Assembly (NCBI RefSeq): GCF_024362385.1
Contig: NZ_CP101466.1
Coordinates: forward strand, 2,046,001-2,110,000
Direction of reading: 5' to 3'
Source of the DNA: Arthrobacter sp. DNA4
Lineage (GTDB): Bacteria > Actinomycetota > Actinomycetes > Actinomycetales > Micrococcaceae
DNA length: 64,000 nucleotides
Made by a program: the position numbers and the translations under genes. The notes under the pieces were generated by a model. That model had not been told where the DNA came from and searched no databases. It saw only the letters and a program-made list of their open reading frames with translations. This document shows, one piece after another, positions 37,542-46,027 of this stretch; the stretch's first letter is position 1; each line of letters opens with the position of its first letter.

Positions 37542-39026
37542 TTATGGAATAATCAAGACTTGGCCAATAGAGAGCGCTTGAGGAGCAGGCACGCTATTTT
37601 CGTTAGCTTGTAGTATCTCAGGCCAGCGTGTCGGGTCGCCATACATTTTAGCGGCAATTGACCACAGGGTGTCTCCTTCAATAACAGTGTACGTTTTTCC
37701 GGAAGGCTGCTGCGGAATTACAGCTCCCACATCGTCTGTATTGGGAGGTAATTGAGGCATAAGCTGGAGCATCCACCCGACCACCTGCAGGCCGCTATGT
37801 GTGAGCTGGCCATGGCCATCGTCGGCTACCCGAAACGGGCCGATCGAAACCGCGGAGAGTGCGTTCCTCCGGTCTTCGTCGGACCACGGTGCTTGGATGC
37901 TGAGTTTGCGCAGTATCACGAATGCTATCGAAATCAGTGTCAGATTTCCCGGGCTACCTCCCGCAGTTAATTCACCCTTGCTGTGACCCGGGACGTACCA
38001 GGATGTGTCGTTTATGAAGGTATCGACGTACCAGGGTCGCTTGACACTAACCAGACAGTATTCGAATGAAACACTCATTTTGTCTGTGCGGACGATGTCC
38101 GTGGGCGTGTTTTCTTCTATGATCTGCTGGACTTGTAATCTCCTAGGTATGTCAAGGCCGACAAACCGGTCGGCAAGACGATGGCTTAGGACACTCGTGC
38201 TTTCGCTTTCCGCGTCCGCTTCATTAGGTAGGGCAACGCCGGTCCTGTGGTCTCGAATCCTGAGGCTGTCAGGAAGTGCTCCGGCGACGCCTGCGCGCGC
38301 GTTCAGCAGGCTGTGCGGCACGACTGATCGAAGGGACGCCGGCGTGCCGGAGAGATGCCCTGCCGCTTCTGGAAAATCTACGTCGTGCGGCTTATAGGCA
38401 GAGGCGGGCGATTCCTCCAGTTCCATGACATGTGCGAGGAATTGCTCGTCGGGCCTGAATCTCCAGAGTATCTTCTTGCCCGCGTCCCCCTTCGGTCCGC
38501 CCTCCTCTTTGCCCCCGATATCGAACGATGCGCTTGTCCACACCTCATCGTTTTCAGGATCGAACCAGTTTTCAGGGGTTGCCTCGGCAGGGTGGAACTC
38601 CTGCAAAAGCCCCTTGCTGGATTCCAGAGTCATCGATGTCCAAAGCAAGTTTGCCCGAGCCTTTAATTTACTAAAAGTACTGATTACGGACTCGGTAAGT
38701 TCTTGCGTGGCCCCCTTAGGAATATAGGGCCGAGACGGCGCGACTAGACGATCAAAGTAAGTGCTGTCTATCGAGTCTGCCGTCAGCACCACATTTATCC
38801 CATCCCCCACATCAACCGGAAGACGATTTACGAGCTCTGACAGCTCCTCTCGAGCAAGAGCGGAACTGTATGCCACGGGATCGCCGGGGTCGATGAAGTC
38901 CTTCTCGGAAATAACCGAACCGACTTTATCGAATCTGAAAAAAACCGGGCTGGTCTCGTCTGTCTCAAAGCGATTGATGAAATATGCACTAAGAGCCTGG
39001 TGCACGGAATCCAGTGATAAGGACAT
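37542..39026 (-). CDS. Unknown protein with C-terminal LysM domain, paralogue of the next upstream gene
   Basis: 494 residues. The C-terminus (about 447-494) is a LysM domain (YTVIEGDTLWSIAAKMYGDP and a closing LSIGQVLIIP). The rest resembles the 509-residue neighbour in several blocks: near the N-terminus (VGSVISEKDFIDPGDP), in the middle (CLVSVKRPWYVDTFINDTSW) and late (VSIGPFRVADDGHG, SGLQVVGWMLQLMP). LysM modules bind peptidoglycan and also occur on baseplate-hub proteins of phage tails and contractile injection systems. There is no signal peptide. The start is ATG 39024-39026 with GGAGAAG upstream, 25 bp after the preceding stop. The function is unknown. Confidence 0.8.
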   Translation of the reverse strand: MSLSLDSVHQALSAYFINRFETDETSPVFFRFDKVGSVISEKDFIDPGDPVAYSSALAREELSELVNRLPVDVGDGINVVLTADSIDSTYFDRLVAPSRPYIPKGATQELTESVISTFSKLKARANLLWTSMTLESSKGLLQEFHPAEATPENWFDPENDEVWTSASFDIGGKEEGGPKGDAGKKILWRFRPDEQFLAHVMELEESPASAYKPHDVDFPEAAGHLSGTPASLRSVVPHSLLNARAGVAGALPDSLRIRDHRTGVALPNEADAESESTSVLSHRLADRFVGLDIPRRLQVQQIIEENTPTDIVRTDKMSVSFEYCLVSVKRPWYVDTFINDTSWYVPGHSKGELTAGGSPGNLTLISIAFVILRKLSIQAPWSDEDRRNALSAVSIGPFRVADDGHGQLTHSGLQVVGWMLQLMPQLPPNTDDVGAVIPQQPSGKTYTVIEGDTLWSIAAKMYGDPTRWPEILQANENSVPAPQALSIGQVLIIP

Positions 39027-39051
39027 GTCGCTACTTCTCCAATGCTGGTCT

Positions 39052-40581
39052 CTAGGGGTGTACCGGTGTTGTCCCAGCATCTGCTGGTACCGGGTTTTGC
39101 AGATAGTCCTTTCCGTTTTTGCGTGGCGCAGCGGGATTTATTTGTGAGACGTAGCCCACCAGCTGGATACCGGGGACTTGAAGACCTTCAGATTCGTTAT
39201 CAGTCGAAGCGTCAAAGGAATGGTTGCTGGATCCGTAGTGGCCGCTGATGGAGAACGGGCCGTACCCGAAACTTGCCGAGACATTTGTACTTGAGGTCTT
39301 TGATTCCCATTGAGACTTCCAGTCATCCCACTTTATTCGAAGGTCCTTAATCAGGATAAGGCTGGTAACAACTGAAGGTAGAAATGCCGGTTCTTTCCCG
39401 GCTGGTAGCTCCTGTGCCATAGTTCCGTTAGATATAGTGTTTGCTGGGTAGTCGCCAAACAGGAACCAGTTATCCAGGTTCAGCAGTGAAGTATCCATCC
39501 AGGGTCGGAAGATGTCCACTACCGCGTACATAAATGAAATATCAAGATTATTCGTCTGCATATCCATTGACGCCTGCTGCTGAGAATGATCCAGATTTGC
39601 GCCGGCGCTCCAAAGTCCCACGCTGAACCCCCCTCCTCCACCGTAGGAGGTACTGGACGCTTTGTAGTCAGTTTGAGAATGAAAGTCTGTGCTGGTGTAT
39701 TCATTCCAGCCAGTATCATCATCAGGATCCGCCCAACTAGAAGGCAACATGGTGGTGAAGGGTATCAATCCCACGCCTGGAAAGTCGAACAGATTATCAT
39801 TCAGTTTCTTCTTGGCTCTGCCGATTAAGGCTATTGCGGGGTCTGTTCCTCGCGCGGAAAGTATGGCTATGGCGTCATCAATTTCTTGTTTATGACCGAA
39901 GCTTTGCCAGCGGTCCATTGCCTCATCCACTTCATCATGGTATGGCCGCCCTTCAATGGGCCACATTTGCTTCTTCTTCGGGTCCGTGAAGGCCGCTGCG
40001 TAGGCTTTGTTGTACGCTTTGACCTTGCTCCGGTACTCATCCTGGTATTCTAAGTATTTGTCATAATGCTTAGTCGGATCGCCTTCTGCGTCCATTAGTT
40101 TTGCTGTCGCTGCATCATATGCTGCTTGTAGTTCTGGCGCGAGTTGGAGATCGGAAGGAACTCCGTTTGCGCCAGTTATGATGGCCCACCAAGAATCACT
40201 TACTTTGCTTGCGCCGGGCATCACCGAGTAATTCGCGTTGAGATTTAACTTACTATCAGTCAGCATGAAGCCATTGACATAGGCGCGTTGAGATTTTGAG
40301 ATGTTTGCCAAAAGTGCATCGTCATACACTTTTTGCGGATCCAGTGAGCCACTGCTCGTCTTCGGGGCATTACTGGGATCGGTGTTGGTAAGCGTTGCAG
40401 GCACGTTTTTTCCTAGGTTTCCGCCGTCCGGTCCCCAAGGGTTATCGAAGTCCTCCTTACGTATAGGCAGACCAATACTGCGGAAAGCTACAAAGTAACC
40501 CTCCTGCATCTTTTTTGTGCTTTCATCCAGTCCTACGGCCTTCAATTCGAGGTCTTTCAGTATCTTGAATACGTCCGGCAT
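39052..40581 (-). CDS. Unknown 509-residue protein, first gene of the paralogue/LysM operon
   Basis: No named family recognised. Block similarity to the LysM-tailed neighbour is visible: RSIGLPIRKEDFDNPWGP, AVVDIFRPWMDTSLLNLDNW, VSASFGYGPFSISGHYG and GIQLVGYVSQINPAAPR all have counterparts. This indicates an ancient duplication. Residues about 173-240 form a charged helical segment that also exists alone in the 107-residue gene. Residues about 310-335 are Ser/Gly-rich (SSTSYGGGGGFSVGLWSAG). There is no signal peptide or membrane helix. ATG 40581 has AAGGA upstream. SARP-type box 4 lies 144 bp upstream, so the operon 40581-37092 is predicted to be SARP-controlled. Confidence 0.8.
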   Translation of the reverse strand: MPDVFKILKDLELKAVGLDESTKKMQEGYFVAFRSIGLPIRKEDFDNPWGPDGGNLGKNVPATLTNTDPSNAPKTSSGSLDPQKVYDDALLANISKSQRAYVNGFMLTDSKLNLNANYSVMPGASKVSDSWWAIITGANGVPSDLQLAPELQAAYDAATAKLMDAEGDPTKHYDKYLEYQDEYRSKVKAYNKAYAAAFTDPKKKQMWPIEGRPYHDEVDEAMDRWQSFGHKQEIDDAIAILSARGTDPAIALIGRAKKKLNDNLFDFPGVGLIPFTTMLPSSWADPDDDTGWNEYTSTDFHSQTDYKASSTSYGGGGGFSVGLWSAGANLDHSQQQASMDMQTNNLDISFMYAVVDIFRPWMDTSLLNLDNWFLFGDYPANTISNGTMAQELPAGKEPAFLPSVVTSLILIKDLRIKWDDWKSQWESKTSSTNVSASFGYGPFSISGHYGSSNHSFDASTDNESEGLQVPGIQLVGYVSQINPAAPRKNGKDYLQNPVPADAGTTPVHP

Positions 40582-41035
40582 GGCGACATCCTTGAGCTAA
40601 GGAGCGAGCATGCGCCCTCCTTGGCTTATTGAAGACAATCTAGAGGGAGGGTCCTGCATGATGGCTCGGTTTCTGATGGTGAAGGACGCTAGATCCTTCG
40701 ACAAGACATCTTGGGCTCCGCAGTGTTATTGCCGCGTTACTGCGTCATGTGCAGGTGGAGATGTGCGGGCCCCAGGTGCGGAACCACGTGCAAGTTTCAA
40801 TTGTGGCGCTGCCCGCTCAGCGCCCGTCTAGTTAGTCGCAAGCAAGAGGCCGCCATTCTTCAGCCGGGAGTTACAACAGATTGCATCAGGGGAACTTCAG
40901 GACATACGGCGCCAGTGCGGGTGCGCCAAAGAGCTGAAGAACTAGAGCACTGACGAGGTATCGGAATCCTGGGGCCGAGGAAGTGACAGGAACAGGCACC
41001 CATGTGAGACCTGCAACGGAATGACAAGTGGCAAG
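40582..41035. other. Promoter region of the paralogue/LysM operon
   Basis: About 450 bp between the 509-residue protein gene and the IS481 copy. It contains SARP-type box 4 (40725-40740). No other feature is supported. Confidence 0.45.
40725..40740 (-). promoter_or_regulatory. SARP-type operator, box 4 (paralogue/LysM operon)
   Basis: The plus-strand reading is GTTATTGCCGCGTTAC, period 11 bp, 144 bp upstream of the start at 40581. Fourteen of its sixteen bases match box 2, and the match extends outward to GTG at the left and TG at the right. A clear -10 is less evident here than at boxes 1, 3 and 5. Confidence 0.65.
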
Positions 41036-42160
41036 GCTAGTTGTACTGCCCGGGCAGGTTGGTTAAGCGGCTGATGGGCGAGTGGCCTCCGATTGCGGTG
41101 TGGGGCCTGTGGTGATTGTAGTGGTGCAGCCATGCCGGGAGGGCGTTTCTGCGGGCTGATTCGGTGGCGTAGAAGCGTTTGAATGCCCATCCGTCGGCGA
41201 GGGTTCGGTGGAAGCGTTCAATCTTTCCGTTGGTCTGGGGGTGGTAGGGCCGGGTCTTCTTTGCCTTGATATCCAGCTCGCGGCAGGTGTCCCCGTCAGA
41301 GGTGTGATTTGTAGGCCGCCCCGTTGTCGGAGAGAACCCGCTCGACGGTGACGCCGCGGGCGGCGAACCAGGACACAGCCCTTTTCAGGACTGCTACTGC
41401 GGTGGCTGCTGTTTCATCGCCGTGGCTCTGCATAGGCGACCCGGGAGTGGTCGTCGATGACCGTGTGGACGTAGGCGGTCCCGATCAGCGGCTCGCGGTT
41501 TCTGCTGCGCGGCTTATCCGGGGTTCCTGCCCGGTTCCGGCCTCCTTGCTGCTTACCGACGTAACGCCAGCCGCCGCCGTCGGGGATGTTGCCGAGCTTC
41601 TTCACATCGACATGGATCATCGCTCCGGGAGTTTCATGTTCGTAGCGGCGGATGACTTCTCCGGTGCGCTTGTCCACGTGATGAAGGCGGTTCAGCCGGC
41701 ACCGGACCAAGACCGCGTGCACCGTCGAGGCAGGCATGGCCAGTTTCGCTCCGATCGCGACCGGTCCCAGCCGCTGCTTCCAGCGCAGGTGCACAACTTT
41801 GCGCACCAGCTGCTGCGGCGTCCGGTTCGCCACCCTGTAAGGGCGGGAGGACCTGTCAGCCATACCTGCCTCACCCATCGCGGCGTAACGGGCCGCCCAC
41901 CGTTTCGCGGTCGGCCAGGAACAGTTGAACTGCTCGGCAGCCCGGGATACCGGCCAGCCGTGGTCCACGACCAGACGCGTGACGCGTAAACGTTGGCGTG
42001 GAGTCAAAGCGGCATTAGCGTGGGACATGAGGACCTCCTGGTCGCTGCAGCGGTTGTCTAAGCAACTCCACTGTGCAACCGGAGGTCCTCACCTTTGGCT
42101 CAACGACTCCAGCGAGTCATCACATTCACCGAACCAACGTCCCTGGGCAGTACAGCTAGT
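41036..42160 (-). mobile_element. IS481-family insertion sequence with 6-bp target duplication
   Basis: The element spans 41042-42154 (1113 bp). Its ends are inverted repeats, TGTACTGCCC-GGGCAGGTTGG at the left and TGTACTGCCCAGGGACGTTGG (complement) at the right. The 6-bp target duplication GCTAGT is present at 41036-41041 and 42155-42160. The right duplication contains the stop codon of the lysozyme gene, so the insertion left that reading frame complete. Confidence 0.85.
41038..42028 (-). pseudogene. IS481-family transposase, two frameshifts
   Basis: The first frame (41414-42028) has the N-terminal helix-turn-helix (TPRQRLRVTRLVVDHGWPVS, CSWPTAKRW), a second HTH and the first catalytic Asp region (MIHVDVKKLGNIPDG, VIDDHSRVAY). 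It breaks near 41430. The next frame continues ETAATAVAVLKRA and VLSDNGAAYKSH with the second Asp, then stops. A third frame gives TRPYHPQTNGKIERFHRTLA with the third acidic residue and HHRPHTAIGG to the end. All three catalytic regions survive, but no single frame can make the enzyme. Confidence 0.88.
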
Positions 42161-43016
42161 CCTGCTTCTGGTATGCCTTCAGCGCATTTTGTGCGTAGCT
42201 ACGCCTTTGACGAAAGACCTCTTGCACGCGAGAGTCACCTCGCGGCAGCCTACGGCCGCCCTCGAGGATGGACCCCGGGACCTCGAAACTGTAGACAATC
42301 TCATCGCAAGCGTCGTCCACCGTGGTTTCGGCTGCAACCAAAACGTCGCGCACGCGCGAGTATGAGGTCTCCAACTCTTGCTGTAGGTAGTCCACCTGCG
42401 CGTCCATATCAAACAAGATGTCTGCTCCGAGCACTAGTCCAGCAAACTCGTGGGAAAACAGGCCCGTTCGGCGAGCGGGGGATGTCCATTGTGCCAGTCC
42501 TACGCCAGGTTTGGCTGGCCCTTCTTGCTTGGACGAGTTGCGAGCCATGATCTCCTGCGCCGTGAAGTCCCGCGGAACTCCGGAGAAGTCGCGCGACCGC
42601 ATCGGCGTACTTGAGGAACTACCTTCTACCCTGTTAGGAATAACCCCCGACTCGGCCCATAAGTTACCGACCAATCCGGCAGCCCCACTGGTCGGATACT
42701 CATAGGTCTCGACCAACAGTTGCATAACGTGATACATCCGTTCATTCCCCGGTCGGGTCGCCCAATCGATAGTAGGTCCAGGGTTTGCAGGTACCGGCTC
42801 GGCCGACTCCGTTTCAAGTTCACCCCAGGTTGCAGGGCCCGCAATTCCGTCCGCGGAAAGGCCATGTTCCAACTGAAAGACCTTAACAGCTCCTTCGGTC
42901 TTGTCGCCAAAAATTCCGTCCACCGGACCCGGATCATAACCGGCGGTAGACAGTAGCTGCTGTAGATCCTTTACATCCAGACCGGATGAACCGTGACTAA
43001 GAGTCGGTCTTGACAT
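42156..43016 (-). CDS. Peptidoglycan-binding, phage-tail-type lysozyme
   Basis: 286 residues. Residues about 3-66 are a PG_binding_1 domain (LSHGSSGLDVKDLQQLLSTA, YDPGPVDGIFGDKTEGAVK, GLSADGIAGPATWGEL). Residues about 93-280 match phage tail lysozyme domains (AAGLVGNLWAESGVIPNRVE with the expected catalytic Glu, and GVGLAQWTSPARRTGLF). There is no signal peptide, so export would need another route, such as a particle or cell lysis. ATG 43016 has GGAAGG upstream. The IS481 element sits at its stop codon. It lies between the LysM operon and the caspase gene on the same strand, and its own upstream region lacks a SARP-type box. Confidence 0.85.
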   Translation of the reverse strand: MSRPTLSHGSSGLDVKDLQQLLSTAGYDPGPVDGIFGDKTEGAVKVFQLEHGLSADGIAGPATWGELETESAEPVPANPGPTIDWATRPGNERMYHVMQLLVETYEYPTSGAAGLVGNLWAESGVIPNRVEGSSSSTPMRSRDFSGVPRDFTAQEIMARNSSKQEGPAKPGVGLAQWTSPARRTGLFSHEFAGLVLGADILFDMDAQVDYLQQELETSYSRVRDVLVAAETTVDDACDEIVYSFEVPGSILEGGRRLPRGDSRVQEVFRQRRSYAQNALKAYQKQD

Positions 43017-43531
43017 CGCTTCTTACCTTCCAATGGCACTTGAATTGTCATAGGTGAGTGTCATGAGCCCCGTCGCTCCCTCAGCAAGGTGCGCTGCGCT
43101 TTAGTTTTACCCTGCTGTAGCCCAGCGGAGCGTCGAAGGCCTTGTGTTCGAGCTCACGGGAGGAATGTTTGCCCTTCTTTTTGTGGGGCCTTTCTTTGAC
43201 CAAAATCTATAGCGATGGCGGTCATGTATTCCAGCTTGGAGGGCAGAGACATCAAAATCAGCCTCCCTGATGAATTCCACTCCAGGAATGATGGCCAGCC
43301 CGACAGCGCCGGCGTGGCCCGGAATCTTTCGAGCGATTTCGGCAAGGTCGGCGGAAGTATAGGTTTGCGGAGAGATTTGCTTGGCTGTCCCGGGTCAGTC
43401 CGCCACCTCAGCTTGTCGTTGCGCCTCTTTCAGATGAGCTGGAAACCGCCTGCGGATGATCTAATGGCATAGGGTTTCGCCTGGACTATGGGACGGCTCC
43501 TGGCTGTTGCCCAGCTACGCCCAATGGGCGG
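43017..43531. other. Gap between lysozyme and caspase genes
   Basis: About 515 bp. Around 43215-43470 a protein-like but unassignable open frame exists on the plus strand, and a shorter one on the minus strand; neither has a convincing start. No regulatory repeat is seen, so the lysozyme gene may depend on read-through from the caspase promoter. Confidence 0.35.
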
Positions 43532-44449
43532 CTACATGGAGTCGTCCCAGGCCGCGAGGAACACTTGATCCATGCGGTTCTCCTGGCCTAGCAACGTAGG
43601 GGTCTGCTGAAGATTCAGGATGTTCAACATGTCATCTCGCAGAGCATCGACGAGTTCCCAATAGCTAGTCTGCTGATTCGTGGCATTGATACAATCGAGC
43701 AGCGCCGCCGTCAGACCGCCATGACCCTCCGCGCCGACGCTATCAGCGTCGACTTCATCGTACCGGCACGCTGCGAGGACGGTTGCCTTAGATTGCGGAA
43801 CAAAGCTCTTGTTATCATCGACACTGCAGACGACCCCGTTACCGTCACCTGCAACATTGCTGACATTGCCGTCCATGCCCGTCGCTTCGGGCGGCAGGAC
43901 CACTCCACATGGGATGACTGTATTCATGAGATTTACGCACATATCGATGAGATTAGACGTGTAATCGCCGGACCGAAGTCTCCCATCCGGTGATATTTGG
44001 GACAGCCCCCCAGAGTGGCAGCAATCCATGATGAGCGTGAAGTTGACGGTAGAAGGTTCGAGGCTGCTTACTAGCCTGTACAAGTCCTTGTCGGTTATGT
44101 AGTCGCCGCTATACGGGACAATGCAGTCATAAAAGCGGTAGTTCGCCGGGTCGTTGTAGTCATCAGGGTTAGAGGGTAGGCGGCCCCCGTGTCCTGCATA
44201 GCAGAAGGTGGCGACGTCTCCCGCGCCTGACGCGGTAAGCATTTCACCAACCGCCGCCATAATGGCTTCGCCGCTGGCCTGAGAGTCTGTCAGAAGGACC
44301 GTGCTGTCGAAGCCAAAGGCACCACGTAGGAGGCCGTCAAGAGAGCTGGCATCCGCAAGGCAGCCGCCGAGGTTCGGCCACATAAAGTACTTCGTTGCTG
44401 GCTGCTGGCTGTAGTCATTGATGCCGACGATGACTGCGCGCTTGGTCAT
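43532..44449 (-). CDS. Caspase-family peptidase (orthocaspase, C14)
   Basis: 305 residues making up a single caspase p20-like domain. The strand-1 motif KRAVIVGINDYS is followed by DASSLDGLLRGAFGF, the catalytic His87 in CYAGHGGRLPS and the catalytic Cys144 in LIMDCCHSGGLS. SKATVLAACRYDEVD and GHGGLTAALLD are the later conserved strands. Prokaryotic caspases usually cleave after Arg/Lys and act in cell death or as effectors of conflict systems. There is no fused sensor domain and no signal peptide. I chose ATG 44447-44449; an upstream start at 44485 adds 12 unconserved residues. SARP-type box 5 lies 100 bp upstream, and the SARP gene is the divergent neighbour. Confidence 0.9.
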   Translation of the reverse strand: MTKRAVIVGINDYSQQPATKYFMWPNLGGCLADASSLDGLLRGAFGFDSTVLLTDSQASGEAIMAAVGEMLTASGAGDVATFCYAGHGGRLPSNPDDYNDPANYRFYDCIVPYSGDYITDKDLYRLVSSLEPSTVNFTLIMDCCHSGGLSQISPDGRLRSGDYTSNLIDMCVNLMNTVIPCGVVLPPEATGMDGNVSNVAGDGNGVVCSVDDNKSFVPQSKATVLAACRYDEVDADSVGAEGHGGLTAALLDCINATNQQTSYWELVDALRDDMLNILNLQQTPTLLGQENRMDQVFLAAWDDSM

Positions 44450-45044
44450 CTGAACCACTTCTCTGTTTGGCTGGAGGGAATTCAACGTTTACGGCGAACT
44501 TGTGAAGAATAGGGAATAGGGCTACAAGCCAGATGTAAAACCGCGGGCGTTACTCTTGCGTTACCGTTGGCGCGGATAATATGCCTTCTCGAACCGCCGG
44601 TCGTGGGCCAGCGGCAAGAGACAATCTAGCGGGAACAGACAAAACAGACCGGCGAGGCGAGCTTGGCCGTCATCTGATGAAAGACGACCTCCGGCTTGCC
44701 GCCCTGCTTCCCGTCATACCGCTGCTTGTTGCCCTAACAGTGCTTGCTCACTGATCTGAGCGCGTCCTGTCCCTTGGCCGTGACGCTTCCCCGAAAGGGT
44801 GCAGCGGGGTACCTCTAACATGGCTTGTCGGCAGGAGATTGCCGTTCTGGCATCTCTAGCGGCCTTTCAGAAAGCAGGACGGGGTGTTTTTAACCCATTA
44901 GGTAGGCGCTTGGGGTCTTTAGGAGTTTGGTCTCTCGCCTGAGCAAATTAGGGGAGAAAGGCTCATTGACAGCGCTCATCGGAATGAGGATCCTCTTGTT
45001 ACCAGTCCGACTATCGGAACGGACCCAAGCGAGATCAGGTTCCT
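44450..45044. other. Divergent promoter region between caspase and SARP genes
   Basis: About 595 bp. Box 5 (44549-44564) serves the caspase gene. I see no second copy of the repeat oriented towards the SARP gene, so autoregulation is not indicated. Confidence 0.5.
44549..44564 (-). promoter_or_regulatory. SARP-type operator, box 5 (caspase gene)
   Basis: The plus-strand reading is GTTACTCTTGCGTTAC, period 11 bp, 100 bp upstream of the caspase start at 44449. In gene sense the second repeat is followed after eight bases by TTACAT, a fair -10 element, which is the spacing known for SARP operators. Confidence 0.65.
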
Positions 45045-45785
45045 ATGAATGCCGATGGTAATGTGAAATTAGAACTGGATTTGCTGCGGTCGTGGCAATT
45101 GCGGCGGGACTCCGTACCTGTGCATATTGCAGCCAGGCAGCAGCGGGTCATCGCTGCCTTGGCCCTCCGGGGGCCTTGCCTTCGAAGCTTTCTCATTGGA
45201 CTCCTGTGGCCCGAAAGTCCGGAAGGGAAGGCGCGAGAGAGTTTGAGGGTCAGCGTGCATCTAGTCTCGCGACAGGTTCCCGGCTTGATCGTGAATGACG
45301 GCCCGGTGCTGTCCCTCAGCGGCAGTGTTGATGTTGACCTCCACAGGCTTAGCTCCCGTATCAGGGCTGCAAGGGAAAGCCCGATGATGGTACAGGATGA
45401 TCTTCTTGTGTTGCGCGCATGCCGCCACGCCAGCCTGCTTCCGGGCTGGTACGAGGACTGGGCACTGTTCGAGCAGGAGCGGCTGCGGCAGGACCTCCTT
45501 CATGCTTTGACGGTAATTTCCCGGAAGTGCCTGGTTGCTGGAGATTTAGAAAGGGGCGTACAGGCAGCTGAAGCAGCGTTGGAAATCGAGCCCCTTTACG
45601 AGGAAGCCGTTCGGGAGTTAATCGCCGCCGAGCTAAACCGGGGCAACACCTTCGCCGCGCTTCGAACTTACGAGCGCTTTCGCTGGCGCTTGGAAGAGGA
45701 ACTGGGCCTCGTGCCATCCGAATCCATACGCGCTCTTATTGCTGACAAGACTCGGGGACGGCCAGTCCCAGTAAGGGGGAATTAG
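45045..45785 (+). CDS. SARP-family transcriptional activator
   Basis: 246 residues with the two-domain build of small SARPs (AfsR/DnrI type). Residues about 8-97 are an OmpR-like winged helix (LLRSWQLRRDSVPVHIAARQ, then QRVIAALALRG, LWPESPEGKARESLRVSVHL and a closing SVDVDLHRL). Residues about 98-240 are the bacterial transcriptional activation domain (LLPGWYEDWALFEQERLRQD, AAEAALEIEPLYEEAVRELI, ERFRWRLEEELGLVPSESIR). SARPs bind direct repeats with an 11-bp period that overlap the -35 region and recruit RNA polymerase. Five such repeats lie in this window. ATG 45045 has AGG eight bases upstream. The gene is divergent from the caspase gene and overlaps a small convergent gene by four bases. 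Confidence 0.9.
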   Translation: MNADGNVKLELDLLRSWQLRRDSVPVHIAARQQRVIAALALRGPCLRSFLIGLLWPESPEGKARESLRVSVHLVSRQVPGLIVNDGPVLSLSGSVDVDLHRLSSRIRAARESPMMVQDDLLVLRACRHASLLPGWYEDWALFEQERLRQDLLHALTVISRKCLVAGDLERGVQAAEAALEIEPLYEEAVRELIAAELNRGNTFAALRTYERFRWRLEEELGLVPSESIRALIADKTRGRPVPVRGN

Positions 45786-46027
45786 TTGCGATCACTGAAT
45801 CCCGTCTGGGCGGCAATCCAACGCGTGACCACTTGCAGGACCTCGGCCGGGCCGGCGGTAGCGACCACATGCTTAATCTCCGAGGAGTACCCGTAGGTTA
45901 CACGGGATCTAAACTTTTGGGGGTGACCTTGCTCATGCCATGTCCGTATAACCAACACGCCGTCGGAGTGGCCTGTCTCATCCTTGTCGTCTTGTTTGTC
46001 AAGGCTATCCCACTCGTCCTCGTCCAC
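45782..46027 (-). CDS. Small conserved-looking protein (81 residues), convergent with the SARP gene
   Basis: The N-terminus is acidic (MDEDEWDSLDKQDDKDETGH). The rest is a compact alpha/beta domain (VLVIRTWHEQGHPQKFRSRV, then TYGYSSEIKHVVA and EVLQVVTRWIAAQ) that resembles small actinobacterial proteins of unknown function. The GTG start at 46025-46027 has GGGAG about ten bases upstream. Its stop overlaps the SARP stop region by four bases in convergent orientation, so the two transcripts would be antisense to each other. Confidence 0.65.
   Translation of the reverse strand: MDEDEWDSLDKQDDKDETGHSDGVLVIRTWHEQGHPQKFRSRVTYGYSSEIKHVVATAGPAEVLQVVTRWIAAQTGFSDRN

Noticed and set aside
43215..43472. 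Plus-strand open frame between lysozyme and caspase genes
   Set aside because: It has no ribosome-binding site and no family character, and the local minus-strand frame looks equally protein-like. It may be a decayed fragment.
37092..46027. An extracellular contractile injection system
   Set aside because: LysM and tail-lysozyme domains occur, but no sheath, tube, baseplate or AAA ATPase gene is visible in the window.
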